Source: Mycolicibacterium arenosum (lineage in GTDB: Bacteria; Actinomycetota; Actinomycetes; Mycobacteriales; Mycobacteriaceae). From it: DNA of 64,000 nt. Within the stretch, counting starts at the first letter, position 1. Every line of letters starts with the position of its first letter. The position numbers and the translations under genes are program-made. The DNA lies in contig NZ_JANDBD010000002.1 in the NCBI RefSeq assembly GCF_024320865.1, positions 372,001 to 436,000 of the forward strand, given 5' to 3'. The notes under the pieces are model-generated. The model had not been told where the DNA came from and ran no database searches. It was given only the letters and a program-made list of their open reading frames with translations. Of this stretch, positions 29,443-37,467 are shown in pieces.

Positions 29443-30330
29443 ATGGCCGCCGAAAAATACGAGTACGGAATCGATTTCGACGCGATTGACGCCATCGACA
29501 TCCACACCCACGTCGAGGTCGACTGCCACGGTCACAACGCCTACGACGACGAACTGGTTGCCGCGACCCGGACGTACTTCCGGATGGGCGACGCCGGTGC
29601 GGCCACCGTCGACGACCTGGCCGAGCACTACCGTCAGCGCAACGCCGCCGCGGTGGTGTTCACGATCGACGCCGAAACGGCGACGGGACACCCGCCGAAC
29701 TCGGTCGAGGACCTCATCGCCGGGTGCGTGCGGCACCACGACGTGCTGATCCCGTTCGGCACCGTCGACCCGCTCGGCGACCGGGCGGCGGCCCGCGTCG
29801 AGGAACAGGTCGCACTCGGCGTGCGCGGCTTCAAGTTCCATCCGAGTGTGCAGGCGTTCGAGCCCAACGACCGCCGCTACTACCCGATCTACGAGGCCAT
29901 CGCCGCCGCAGGTGTGCCCGCGCTGTTCCACACCGGGCAGACCGGGCTGGGCTCGGGGCTGCCCGGCGGGCACGGCATCAAGATGCGCTACAGCGATCCG
30001 GTGCTGCTCGACGACGTCGCCGCCGATTTTCCGAACCTGACGATCGTGATGGCCCATCCCGCGGTGCCGTGGGTGGACGCGCAGATCGCGATCGTCGCGC
30101 ACAAGGCCAACGTGTACTTGGATCTGTCCGGGTACTCGCCGAAATACTTTCCACCGCAACTCGTTCGAGCGCTGGGCCGACAACTGCGCACGAAGGCGCT
30201 GTTCGGCACCGACTACCCTTACGTTCAGCTCGATCGCTGGAGGAAGGACTTCGCGGTGCTGGATCTCGACACCGACGTCGCGCCGCTGATCTTCAAGGAG
30301 AACGCGCTGAGAGTGCTCGGCCTCGGCTGA
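29443..30330 (+). CDS. Amidohydrolase-2 family metal-dependent hydrolase
   Basis: 295 residues from ATG 29443; an ATG at 29398 is in frame but lies upstream of the -10 box. TIM-barrel amidohydrolase_2 features are IDIHTHVEVDCHG (HxH metal ligands, about residues 15-27), GFKFHPSVQAFEPND, FHTGQTG, VMAHPAVPWV and the closing FGTDYPYVQLDRW. Relatives include decarboxylases and hydrolases acting on aromatic acids. It is not in an obvious operon. The substrate is unknown. Confidence 0.88.
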   Translation: MAAEKYEYGIDFDAIDAIDIHTHVEVDCHGHNAYDDELVAATRTYFRMGDAGAATVDDLAEHYRQRNAAAVVFTIDAETATGHPPNSVEDLIAGCVRHHDVLIPFGTVDPLGDRAAARVEEQVALGVRGFKFHPSVQAFEPNDRRYYPIYEAIAAAGVPALFHTGQTGLGSGLPGGHGIKMRYSDPVLLDDVAADFPNLTIVMAHPAVPWVDAQIAIVAHKANVYLDLSGYSPKYFPPQLVRALGRQLRTKALFGTDYPYVQLDRWRKDFAVLDLDTDVAPLIFKENALRVLGLG

Positions 30331-30402
30331 TCTCACGGGCGATGAGTTTTCGCCGGCGCGGTGGTCGACACGGATACCCGACCCCGACCACAGGAGACCG
30401 AT

Positions 30403-30679
30403 GTGACCGCCCCCACGAAGATCGCACCGCTCGGCGCCCCAATCTGGATCGACCTCGCGACGTCCGACCTCGCTCGCGCCCGTGAGTTCTACGGCGCCGT
30501 GTTCGGACGGGCAGTGGAACGCACCCGACGGTTGGACCACCTACCTGCACACGGCGGATGCCGAGGCCACGGGCGCCACGACTGACGCGACCAACTTCCT
30601 TCCCGAGGACACCCCGTACGGGCGGCTCGCGGCCGTCGCGGATCCCACCGGGGCGGGCTTCAACCTGTCGTCGCGGTAG
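30403..30679 (+). pseudogene. Remnant of VOC/glyoxalase gene (Rv0911 position)
   Basis: A GTG at 30403 with an AGGAGA ribosome-binding site begins PTKIAPLGAPIWIDLATSDL, then AREFYGAVFG, a normal VOC N-terminus. At about 30505-30510 the frame breaks into NAPDGWTTYLHTADAEATGA, which normally begins the second VOC domain, and the end FLPEDTPYGRLAAVADPTGA follows. More than half of a roughly 260-residue two-domain protein is missing. In M. tuberculosis the VOC gene Rv0911 follows Rv0910, so this is probably its decayed counterpart, now displaced by three intervening genes. Confidence 0.75.
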
Positions 30680-30748
30680 CCCCGCCGCACGTCACGCGTG
30701 TGGAAAGCTCGGCCCGCTCTTCGGCTGGATTCAGGGAAAGATGGGGCC

Positions 30749-31462
30749 ATGACCTTCGTCGAGGCGTGTATCAACGGCGCACGCACCCCGGATCAGCACG
30801 CCGGCCTTCCGGTGACTCCCGACGAGTTGGCGGCGGCCGCCGTCGCCGCGCACGCCGCAGGTGCACAGGTCGTGCACATGCACCCGAAGGGCGCCGACGG
30901 GAAGGACTCGCTCGAGCCCGACGTCGTCGACGCCGCGGTCGCCGCGGTGCGGCGGGCGCTGCCGGGGCTACCGGTGGGTGTGACGACCGGCTTCTGGGCG
31001 CTGCCCGACGCCGAGGCCAGGCACCGCGCGGTGGACGGGTGGACCGTGTTGCCCGACTTCGCGTCGCTGAACTGGCACGAGCCGGGCTCGCCGGAGCTGG
31101 GCAAGCTGCTGCTGAGTAAGGGCCTCGGTGTCGAGGTCGGGATCTTCCACGCCGAGGCCGCGGAGTCGTGGGCGGCGTCGGACTTCGCCGAGCACTGCCT
31201 GCGGGTGATGATCGAACTGCAGGCCGACGAGGACGCCGCGGTCGCCGACGACCTGCTTGCCAGGGCGGCGGCCGCCGGCTCGCCCGCACCGGTGCTGCTG
31301 CACGGTTTGGACGAAAGCTGTTGGCCGCTGCTGCAACACGCCGGTGCGCGGGGATTGCAGACCCGGATCGGCATGGAGGACGTGTTGACGCTGCCGGACG
31401 GTTCGCCGGCCCCCGACAACGCCGCCCTGGTGGCGGCGGCGGTCGCGCTGCTCAGTCGGTGA
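30749..31462 (+). CDS. BKACE-family beta-keto acid cleavage enzyme (DUF849)
   Basis: 237 residues from ATG 30749. The N-terminus EACINGARTPDQHAGLPVTP and the metal motif VVHMHPKGADG (HxH) fit the zinc-dependent BKACE family, and WTVLPDFASLNWHEPGSPEL lies at the barrel core. BKACE enzymes cleave a beta-keto acid with acetyl-CoA to give acetoacetate and an acyl-CoA. At 237 residues it is shorter than the usual 270-310, as in some actinobacterial members. It is unrelated in direction to the downstream cupin gene, which it overlaps tail-to-tail by 11 bases. Confidence 0.85.
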   Translation: MTFVEACINGARTPDQHAGLPVTPDELAAAAVAAHAAGAQVVHMHPKGADGKDSLEPDVVDAAVAAVRRALPGLPVGVTTGFWALPDAEARHRAVDGWTVLPDFASLNWHEPGSPELGKLLLSKGLGVEVGIFHAEAAESWAASDFAEHCLRVMIELQADEDAAVADDLLARAAAAGSPAPVLLHGLDESCWPLLQHAGARGLQTRIGMEDVLTLPDGSPAPDNAALVAAAVALLSR

Positions 31463-31913
31463 GCGAGGGATGCTCAGGAGCTGCGAGCCCGAAGTCGGCG
31501 AAGTCGAAACCGGGTACCACTATGCAGCTGACCAGGGTCGGCTCGTCGCCGCTCGGCCTGGCACGCTGCCAGTGTCCCGGTGGGACCAGGATCTGAGGCT
31601 GCTGGCCGTCGTCGATGTCGCTGCCTAGCAGATGCGTTGTCGCGCTGTGCTGTTCGACGCCGATTTCGAGCTCCAGCGGGCTGCCTCGGTGGAACAGCCA
31701 CAGCTCCGCGCTGCGGACGGTGTGCCACGCCGACTGCTGGCCGGGCATCAGGAGGAACAGGATCGCGGTTCCGGCGCTGCGCGGGCCGCGATAGCCGGGC
31801 GGAAGGCCGGATTCGGCGATCGAGAGCTCACTGCGCCAGGTCTCGCGGAACCAGCCGCCTTCCGGATGAGGGCCGAGGTCGAGACTGCGCGCCCAGCCGG
31901 GTAGCTCCGTCAT
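31452..31913 (-). CDS. Cupin_5 (DUF985) family protein
   Basis: 153 residues. It shows HPEGGWFRETWRS, SAGTAILFLLMPGQQSAWHT, ELWLFHRGSPLEL and LVSCIVVPGFDFADFGL, the usual order of the DUF985 cupin fold. Members resemble RmlC-type cupins; function is not established. The 3' end overlaps the BKACE gene by 11 bases on the opposite strand, and the gene diverges from the small membrane protein at 31974. Confidence 0.85.
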   Translation of the reverse strand: MTELPGWARSLDLGPHPEGGWFRETWRSELSIAESGLPPGYRGPRSAGTAILFLLMPGQQSAWHTVRSAELWLFHRGSPLELEIGVEQHSATTHLLGSDIDDGQQPQILVPPGHWQRARPSGDEPTLVSCIVVPGFDFADFGLAAPEHPSLTD

Positions 31914-31961
31914 GCGACCAGCCTACTGACGAGCCTGCACGGGCGAGGGCGTCCCACCCGA

Positions 31962-31967
31962 TACTCT
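31962..31967 (+). promoter_or_regulatory. -10 box (TACTCT), leaderless
   Basis: TACTCT ends 6 bases before ATG 31974. It predicts a leaderless mRNA for the membrane protein and the coupled GNAT gene. Confidence 0.5.
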
Positions 31968-31973
31968 CATCGC

Positions 31974-32399
31974 ATGGCTCGTCTGCGCCCCGGCTGGCTT
32001 GTCGCGCTGTGCGCGCTGGTCGTCCTGGTCAGCGCGTTCCTGCCGTGGCTCGTCACGGCCGCCGACGGCGGTGGTCGCGCGTTCGCGATCGGCGGCAAGC
32101 ACGGCCAGATCGACTTCCCGCCGGACGGATTCGGTATCGGTCAGTTCATCGTGTTGCTCAGCTCGACGCTGATCGTGGCGGCGGCGATGTCGGCTCGTGG
32201 ACTGTCGCCTCGCGTCACTTCGACTGCGGCCCTGGGCATCTCGGTTCTGGTCGCGGTGCTGTCGGTGTGGTACTACCGGCTGTACGTGACGCCGCCGATC
32301 AGCGCCGGTTACGGGTTCTATATCGCAGTCGTCGCGACGCTGGTGGCGGCGGCGCTGTCCGTGCTGGCCATGGTGGCCGCCTGGAGCCGGTCGCAATGA
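31974..32399 (+). CDS. Small integral membrane protein, unknown function
   Basis: 141 residues with four hydrophobic helices (about 8-28, 58-76, 84-102 and 113-135). A periplasmic-type loop between the first two carries DGGGRAFAIGGKHGQIDFPP. No enzymatic motif is visible. The stop overlaps the ATG of the GNAT gene (ATGA), so the two are co-translated. Not recognised as a named family. Confidence 0.8.
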   Translation: MARLRPGWLVALCALVVLVSAFLPWLVTAADGGGRAFAIGGKHGQIDFPPDGFGIGQFIVLLSSTLIVAAAMSARGLSPRVTSTAALGISVLVAVLSVWYYRLYVTPPISAGYGFYIAVVATLVAAALSVLAMVAAWSRSQ

Positions 32400-32974
32400 G
32401 AGTCGACCCCGTGGTCCTGATCGGTCCGGACTGGGTGACGCTGGAGCCGCTGGCCCGCGAGCACGCGCCGGAGATCGCCGCCGCGTCGCGCGACGTACGC
32501 GAACTGTGGTTCACCTCGGCGCCGACACCGGAGACCGCGGAGGCGTGGATCGACGGCCGACTCGCGGCGCAGCAGCCGGCGACCGGGCTGACCTTCGTGG
32601 TGCGGGACAAGAACGGCGAGCTGGTCGGCTCGTCGAGTTACTGCCACGTCGACCCGGCGAACCGGCGGCTGGAGATCGGCTACACCTGGTACACCCAGTC
32701 CGTCCGTCGCACCGGCGTCAACACCGAGAGCAAGCTGCTTCTACTCGGCCACGCTTTCGATGAATTGGGTTGCGTAGCAGTCGAATTCCGCACTCACTTC
32801 TTCAACTCGACCAGCCGGGCGGCCATCGAACGGCTCGGTGCCAAGCTCGACGGCATTCTGCGCAGCCATCAGGTGCTGTCCGACGGCTCGCGCCGGGACA
32901 CCGTCGTGTACTCCATCCTCGACATCGAGTGGCCCGCAGTGCGCAACAACCTGCGCTTCCGCCTCGACCGTTAA
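32396..32974 (+). CDS. GNAT-family N-acetyltransferase
   Basis: 192 residues from ATG 32396, coupled to the membrane protein gene by ATGA. It follows the RimJ/RimL-type pattern: VTLEPLAREHAPEIAAASRD at the N-terminus, EIGYTWYTQSVRRTGVNTES around the acetyl-CoA site and VEFRTHFFNSTSRAAIERLG. Such enzymes acetylate protein N-termini or small molecules with acetyl-CoA. The upstream in-frame extension lies within the neighbouring genes and was discarded. A hairpin follows the stop. Confidence 0.88.
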   Translation: MRVDPVVLIGPDWVTLEPLAREHAPEIAAASRDVRELWFTSAPTPETAEAWIDGRLAAQQPATGLTFVVRDKNGELVGSSSYCHVDPANRRLEIGYTWYTQSVRRTGVNTESKLLLLGHAFDELGCVAVEFRTHFFNSTSRAAIERLGAKLDGILRSHQVLSDGSRRDTVVYSILDIEWPAVRNNLRFRLDR

Positions 32975-32983
32975 GCGATTTAC

Positions 32984-33018
32984 GTGTCGTCTCCCGCGCT
33001 GATCGCGGGAGACGACAC
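32984..33018. terminator. Perfect 15-bp hairpin between convergent genes
   Basis: GTGTCGTCTCCCGCG pairs perfectly with CGCGGGAGACGACAC across a 5-base loop. It lies between the convergent GNAT and Hsp20 genes. Its outer bases (GATTTA and GAATC) and the CTCCCGCG core recur in the hairpins at 12447-12495 and 55711-55750. No U-run follows. Confidence 0.75.
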
Positions 33019-33033
33019 GCGAATCACCGGGCC

Positions 33034-33483
33034 TCAGGCGGAGTCGACGGTCGTCGGCTGGATCGACTTCTGCTCGCCACCGTGCGCTATGTCGATCTTG
33101 CGCGGTTTCGCCCGCTCCGCCACGGGGATGATGACGGTCAGGACACCGTTCTCGTAGGTCGCCGAGATCGCGGCGGTGTCAACGCCTTCCCCGAGGGAGA
33201 GCTGTCGGCGGTAGGTGCCGAAGAACCGCTCGTTGGAGAGCCATTGCACGGAGTCCTCGGAACGGGCGGTGCGGTGGGCCGAAATGGTGAGCGTTCCGTT
33301 GTCAACGTCGACGTCCACTGAGCCGGGGTCGACGCCGGGCAGGTCTGCGGTGAGGACGTAGTGGTCGTCGATCTTGCACAGGTCCATGGGCATGAACCGC
33401 GGAGTGCGAGTCGATCCGGCCTGGCTGGACAACAGGCCGCGGGTCACCACATCGAGGTCACTGAACGGGTCGAAACGAAGCAC
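33034..33483 (-). CDS. Hsp20-family small heat-shock protein
   Basis: 149 residues with a GTG start and a strong GGAGG ribosome-binding site. The alpha-crystallin domain runs from about residue 30 to 128 (PMDLCKIDDHYVLTADLPGV, and the A-x-x-x-N-G-V-L segment ATYENGVLTVIIPV). It is an ATP-independent holdase that protects unfolding proteins, like the mycobacterial 18 kDa antigen. Its upstream region carries a CIRCE element, so HrcA repression and heat induction are likely, and a CRP-type palindrome lies further upstream. Confidence 0.93.
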   Translation of the reverse strand: MLRFDPFSDLDVVTRGLLSSQAGSTRTPRFMPMDLCKIDDHYVLTADLPGVDPGSVDVDVDNGTLTISAHRTARSEDSVQWLSNERFFGTYRRQLSLGEGVDTAAISATYENGVLTVIIPVAERAKPRKIDIAHGGEQKSIQPTTVDSA

Positions 33484-33554
33484 AGCAATCCACCTCCTTC
33501 ACCATCAGAAGCCCGCCGCCCTGGCGGGCAACCAATCACTGTGCACTTCCGTTT

Positions 33555-33581
33555 TTAGCACTCTCGACCGCCGAGTGCCAG
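33555..33581. promoter_or_regulatory. CIRCE operator (HrcA)
   Basis: TTAGCACTC-N9-GAGTGCCAG matches the CIRCE consensus TTAGCACTC-N9-GAGTGCTAA at 16 of 18 arm positions. It is 72 bases upstream of the hsp20 start codon. HrcA repression relieved by heat shock is expected. Confidence 0.88.
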
Positions 33582-33592
33582 CAGGAAATCAG

Positions 33593-33608
33593 TGTGATCT
33601 ACATCACA
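33593..33608. promoter_or_regulatory. CRP-type binding site
   Basis: TGTGA-TCTACA-TCACA is a perfect match to the CRP consensus TGTGAN6TCACA, which mycobacterial Crp (Rv3676 type) also uses. It lies 110 bases upstream of the hsp20 start and 11 bases beyond the CIRCE element. Confidence 0.75.
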
Positions 33609-33648
33609 TTAATTCCGGAATGCGCTGTGGCAGTGCGTGACCCGAGGG

Positions 33649-34542
33649 CTAACGCACGTCGACCTCGGTGCCTCTCAATACGCCCGTGCACTGGTCGCAG
33701 GTGAGCTCGGCCTCGAACGTCGCCCCGCACGCCGTGTGCTGCAGGTCCACCGCGAGGCCGTCGGGGGACCGGAAAGTGTGCTGCGCCCACTGCAGGGCGG
33801 TGATGAGGATGGGGAAGGTCGCGCGGCCCTTCTCGGTCAGCCGGTAGCGGCCGTCGGCGGCCGCCAGCACGCCGATCCCCGTGAAGATCTGCAATCGGTC
33901 GGCGAGAGAGCCGGGCGGTGCGCCGAGCTGATCGGCGAAGTCGCCGAAGCGACTGGTGCCGACGAACGCCGACACCAGTAGCGCGAAGGCCCAGCGGTTT
34001 CCGAGGATGCTCATGGTCTCGGGGAAGAGCCCCGCGCCCGCCGCGCCTCGCCCGGAGGCGGAGCGCCGTCGCGTCGACTGCGCGGGGATCGACCGGGCCC
34101 AGGATCCGCTCGGGCCCCACTGTGCGGCGACGTCCTTCTCGGTCGCCGCGGCGCCGCAGCCGCGGCAGCTGAGCACGGGGGCGAACGCGCAGCCGCAGGT
34201 CGCGTGGTGCATGGCGGGCAGCCCCTCCGCGTGGGCGGGCACCCAGTGCCGCTCCCACTCCCAGATCGACATCAGCACCGGCCACAACCCTCGCCCCCGG
34301 GGCGTCAGCACGTACTCGGCGCGCGGCGGGTTCTCCTGGTAGATCCGCTTCTCCAACAGGCCCGAATCGGTCATCGACGCCAACCGCCTCGTCAGCACCG
34401 CGTGCGAGATCGGAAGCCGCGCAGCGAAATCCCCGTACCGGGTCGCGCCGAGCGTCGCCTGCTGCAGGATCAGCAGCGTCCACTCGTCGCCCAGGGTGCC
34501 GAGCATCCGGCCGACGGCGTTGGTGCCGCCGACGGAGGGCAC
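33649..34542 (-). CDS. Tandem HxlR-family regulator with two zinc-ribbon-like segments
   Basis: 297 residues from GTG 34542, which overlaps the last base of the upstream carotenoid oxygenase stop (TAGTG). It contains two complete HxlR winged-helix domains: about 1-110 (MLGTLGDEWTLLILQQATLG and VLTRRLASMTDSGLLEKRIY) and about 165-265 (SILGNRWAFALLVSAFVGTS and SLADRLQIFTGIGVLAAADG). Each is followed by a four-element metal-site-like pattern: CGCAFAPVLSCRGC after the first and CGATFEAELTCDQC after the second. HxlR proteins usually act as dimers of single domains, so this is an intramolecular pair. Co-transcription with the oxygenase and thiolase suggests local or autoregulation. Confidence 0.85.
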   Translation of the reverse strand: MPSVGGTNAVGRMLGTLGDEWTLLILQQATLGATRYGDFAARLPISHAVLTRRLASMTDSGLLEKRIYQENPPRAEYVLTPRGRGLWPVLMSIWEWERHWVPAHAEGLPAMHHATCGCAFAPVLSCRGCGAAATEKDVAAQWGPSGSWARSIPAQSTRRRSASGRGAAGAGLFPETMSILGNRWAFALLVSAFVGTSRFGDFADQLGAPPGSLADRLQIFTGIGVLAAADGRYRLTEKGRATFPILITALQWAQHTFRSPDGLAVDLQHTACGATFEAELTCDQCTGVLRGTEVDVR

Positions 34543-36056
34543 TAGAGCCCGATCGCGGTGGCTGCGTCGTCGGTCTCGCGCCAGCGGCGCAACTCCGCTC
34601 CCGGCGCCCACGTCGCGTGCGTACCGCTGGACACCCGTTCCGGCAGTGCGATCGTGCACACCGGACCGTCGCCGAGCCTGGCCGCATCGAACACCAGGCA
34701 GTAGGAGGCGTCGGCGTTCATGTCGGTGGTGATCGTGACGAGGTAACCGTCGTCCTCGCCCGTACTGCCCACCCTCGGGGCCATCGCCGTCTCGCTGCCG
34801 TAGACGCCGTCGGCGAATCCGAACCGCTCCTCGGCGCCGGAGTGCAGGTCGTGCTTCACCAGGCCGTTGAACATGAACCAGCCCGGCTTGGCGGTGGCGG
34901 CGTAGGTGTAGCGGTAGTCGCGACCGGCGTAGCCGGAGTTGATCATCCCGAATTCGGTGATGCTGTCCGACAGCCGCTCCTCGCGCGTCGCGCCGGTCCT
35001 GAGATTGAACCGCCAGCGGTGCAGTCGGGTCTGCATGCGGTCCATCGCGAGGAACCGGAAGACGCGCTGCCACTTGGAGCCTTCGCCGTTGTCGGCGGGT
35101 TCCGGGTCACCCTGGAAGAACCCGTCGAGCACGATCTCGTCGCCCTCCTCGTAGGCGTTGGTGAAGTGCAGTACGTACGTCGAGTCAGCGTCGAACCAGC
35201 GGATCGGACCGTCGCCGCGCCGCGGAACCACCGCGAAGCGCGACGGCATGTCACGGTGTAGGCGCGGCAGATGCACGTTGTGCTTCAGCAGTTCCGGGTC
35301 CCAGAACAGCGGGAAGTCGTTGAGAATGGCGTAGTTCTCGGTGAACGCCATGTCGTGGGGCAGTCGCGGGCCGGGCAGCGGCACGTCCACCATGCGCACC
35401 AGGTCGTTGTTCGCGTCGACGACGCCGAAGTGCATGTAGGGGGCCTGCTTGCTGTAGTTGAAGAACAGCAGTTCGCCGGTGCTGTCGTCGACCTTCGGAT
35501 GCGCGGAAACCCCCCAGGCGCTGGGGAATCCGCCGTGCCAGTCCTCCTTGCCGAGCGTGTCGCCCGAATAGGGGTCGATGCGGTACAGGTCGCCGCACTG
35601 GTAGTGGCTCGACAGCGCGGTGCCTCGATGCACGATGACGTCGGTGGACGAGGCGTCCTTCATCAGCGTCCTCGCGCCCCAGCCGTAGTCGCGCTTGGCC
35701 ATCTCGACGGGTTCGGCGATGCCCGGCCACAGCGGGCCGTTGGCGTCGAGCTCCTCGAGGAATCCATCGGTGCGGACGAACCTGTTGCGGTAGAACGCCT
35801 TTCCATCACGGAAGCCGACGATGTGCATCATGCCGTCGCCGTCGAACGGGTGGTACACCTTCAGCGCGGGGTGCAAGGGGTTCTCGGTGTTGCGCAGGTA
35901 CACGCCGTCGAGGTCGGCGGGCAGTTCGCCGTCGACGATGGTCAGGTCGTCGGCGTCCCACTCGGTGGTCTGCGGCTGCCACGGCCCGGTGCGATACGGG
36001 TGCTCGTCGTCCTCGGGCAGCGTCGACAGGTACTTGCCGATGACTTCTGTATGCAC
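34542..36056 (-). CDS. Carotenoid cleavage oxygenase (Rv0654-like)
   Basis: 504 residues, near the length of M. tuberculosis Rv0654. The four iron-binding histidines of the beta-propeller are visible in VSAHPKVDD, LPHDMAFTENY, VLHFTNAYE and SGTHATWAPG. The enzyme cleaves carotenoids or stilbene-like substrates with O2 to give aldehydes (retinal or apocarotenoids). It lies between a thiolase (3 bases apart) and the HxlR regulator (overlapping). The thiolase association suggests that an apocarotenoid product enters beta-oxidation-like breakdown (inference). Confidence 0.92.
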   Translation of the reverse strand: MHTEVIGKYLSTLPEDDEHPYRTGPWQPQTTEWDADDLTIVDGELPADLDGVYLRNTENPLHPALKVYHPFDGDGMMHIVGFRDGKAFYRNRFVRTDGFLEELDANGPLWPGIAEPVEMAKRDYGWGARTLMKDASSTDVIVHRGTALSSHYQCGDLYRIDPYSGDTLGKEDWHGGFPSAWGVSAHPKVDDSTGELLFFNYSKQAPYMHFGVVDANNDLVRMVDVPLPGPRLPHDMAFTENYAILNDFPLFWDPELLKHNVHLPRLHRDMPSRFAVVPRRGDGPIRWFDADSTYVLHFTNAYEEGDEIVLDGFFQGDPEPADNGEGSKWQRVFRFLAMDRMQTRLHRWRFNLRTGATREERLSDSITEFGMINSGYAGRDYRYTYAATAKPGWFMFNGLVKHDLHSGAEERFGFADGVYGSETAMAPRVGSTGEDDGYLVTITTDMNADASYCLVFDAARLGDGPVCTIALPERVSSGTHATWAPGAELRRWRETDDAATAIGL

Positions 36057-36059
36057 GGG

Positions 36060-37277
36060 TTACTCCTCTGGTCCACCGGTTATGACGAAACTGACTGTGG
36101 TGGCGGTGCTTCCGCCGATGTTGAGCGTGCCGAAGGTGGTGGCCCCGTCGACCTGGTAGTCACCCGCCGTCCCGCTGACCTGCCGCGCGGCGTCGAGCAC
36201 CATCCGCACCCCGGTGGCGCCGACGGGATGGCCGCCGCCGATGAGCCCGCCGCTGGGGTTGATCGGCAGCCGGCCACCCATCTCGATATCGCCGTTCTCG
36301 ACGGCCTTCCACGATTCACCGGGTTCGGTCAGGCCGATGTGATCGATCGCGACGTACTCGCTGGGGGTGAAGCAGTCGTGTACCTCGATGCCGTCGAGGT
36401 CGTCGAGCGAGATCCGGGCGCGGGTGAACGCGTCCTGGACGGCCCGGCGGACATGCGGCAGCACGTATGGATCGTCGGATGAGCGGTCGAGTTTCTGCTG
36501 CAGGCCGAGGCCGACGGTGCGGTGTCCCCAGCCGTCGATGCGCCCGATGGGTCGTGCGTCGGGATGCGCGCGCAGGTAGCCGTCGCTGACCAGTACGACG
36601 CCGGCGCCGCCGTCCGTCATCTGGCTGCAGTCGAAGCGTCGGATGCGGCCCTCGACGATCGGGTTGGCCGCCGCGTCCCCCGTCATCAGATCGGGCACCT
36701 GCCAGTCCCGCGTCTGCGCGTTCGGGTTCCTGCGGGCGTTGGCGAAGTTCAGCGCTGCGATGGCGCTGAGGTGCATCCCGTCCAGCCCGTAGCGCTTGTC
36801 GTACTCGTCGGCGATCGCCGAGAACATGTGCGGCCACATGAACCGGGCGTCTGCGCCCTCGTGTCCGGTCCACGCGGCGGTCCCGAGGTGCTGTGCCGCG
36901 ATATCGCCGGGCACGGTCTTCTCCAGCTCGACGCCGACGACGAGGGCGCAGTGGTAGGCCTCGGAGCGCAGATCGGCGATCGCGGCCAGCATCGCGACGC
37001 TGCCCGACGCGCAGGCGGCCTCGTGCCGGGTGGCGGGAGTGCCCCACAGGCCGTCGACAACGGTGGCCGGCATGGCCCCGAGATGCCCCTGATTCGCGAA
37101 GAGTTCGCCGAACGCGTTCGCGACGTGCACGACGCCGACATCGGCTGCGTCGACGAGCGAGGCCTCGAGCGTGCCGGTCACCACCTCCCCGGTGAGCCCG
37201 GCGAAATCGACACCTTCGCGATGCAGATTGCGTGCGAAGTCGCTCTGATAGCCGCCGAGGATCCACACGTGGCTCAT
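36060..37277 (-). CDS. Thiolase-family acetyl-CoA acetyltransferase (lipid-transfer/SCP-x-like)
   Basis: 405 residues. The nucleophilic Cys89 is in EAACASGSVAMLAAI. The C-terminal catalytic segments are EVHDCFTPSEYVA and LIGGGHPVGATGVRM. Enzymes of this group cleave 3-ketoacyl-CoA and often act in sterol or terpenoid side-chain breakdown. The ATG lies 6 bases downstream of a TACGGT -10 box on the minus strand (leaderless), and this gene leads the thiolase/carotenoid-oxygenase/HxlR operon. Confidence 0.92.
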   Translation of the reverse strand: MSHVWILGGYQSDFARNLHREGVDFAGLTGEVVTGTLEASLVDAADVGVVHVANAFGELFANQGHLGAMPATVVDGLWGTPATRHEAACASGSVAMLAAIADLRSEAYHCALVVGVELEKTVPGDIAAQHLGTAAWTGHEGADARFMWPHMFSAIADEYDKRYGLDGMHLSAIAALNFANARRNPNAQTRDWQVPDLMTGDAAANPIVEGRIRRFDCSQMTDGGAGVVLVSDGYLRAHPDARPIGRIDGWGHRTVGLGLQQKLDRSSDDPYVLPHVRRAVQDAFTRARISLDDLDGIEVHDCFTPSEYVAIDHIGLTEPGESWKAVENGDIEMGGRLPINPSGGLIGGGHPVGATGVRMVLDAARQVSGTAGDYQVDGATTFGTLNIGGSTATTVSFVITGGPEE

Positions 37278-37283
37278 GGTCGC

Positions 37284-37289
37284 ACCGTA
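37284..37289 (-). promoter_or_regulatory. -10 box (TACGGT) of the thiolase operon
   Basis: On the minus strand TACGGT ends 6 bases before the ATG at 37277, consistent with leaderless transcription of the thiolase, carotenoid oxygenase and HxlR genes. Confidence 0.5.
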
Positions 37290-37326
37290 CTACAACTAAC
37301 AGAGTGACTCGGGTGGTTCGGGGCGA

Positions 37327-37384
37327 CCCCGCCGGCACGTGTGACTGAACCGGCGGGGCCTAGACGACACGAGTGGTCGACCAC
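37327..37384. other. GC hairpin and 12-bp palindrome upstream of GAF-ANTAR gene
   Basis: CCCCGCCGG (37327-37335) pairs perfectly with CCGGCGGGG (37350-37358). A second perfect palindrome, GTGGTCGACCAC, occupies 37373-37384. Both lie in the 190-base divergent spacer before the GAF-ANTAR gene at 37468. They could be an operator or an attenuator-type leader; function is not shown. Confidence 0.4.
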
Positions 37385-37467
37385 CCAGACCGTCTGTGCC
37401 CGCAGTGCCCGCGATGTGCCGCTCGCAAACGCTTGCGCCCAACGGGCTTCAGGGGAAGATGGGGGAC

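Noticed and set aside
30403..30679. Functional small VOC protein
   Set aside because: The two halves are in different frames and more than half of the fold is missing.
31580..32974. A single 464-residue frame across the cupin, membrane protein and GNAT genes
   Set aside because: Only its last 192 residues are protein-like (GNAT). The rest is an arginine-rich shadow of the antisense cupin and the small membrane protein in another frame.
33649..35073. A 474-residue version of the HxlR regulator
   Set aside because: The first 177 residues are antisense-like sequence inside the carotenoid oxygenase gene; the GTG at 34542 overlapping the upstream stop is the natural start.
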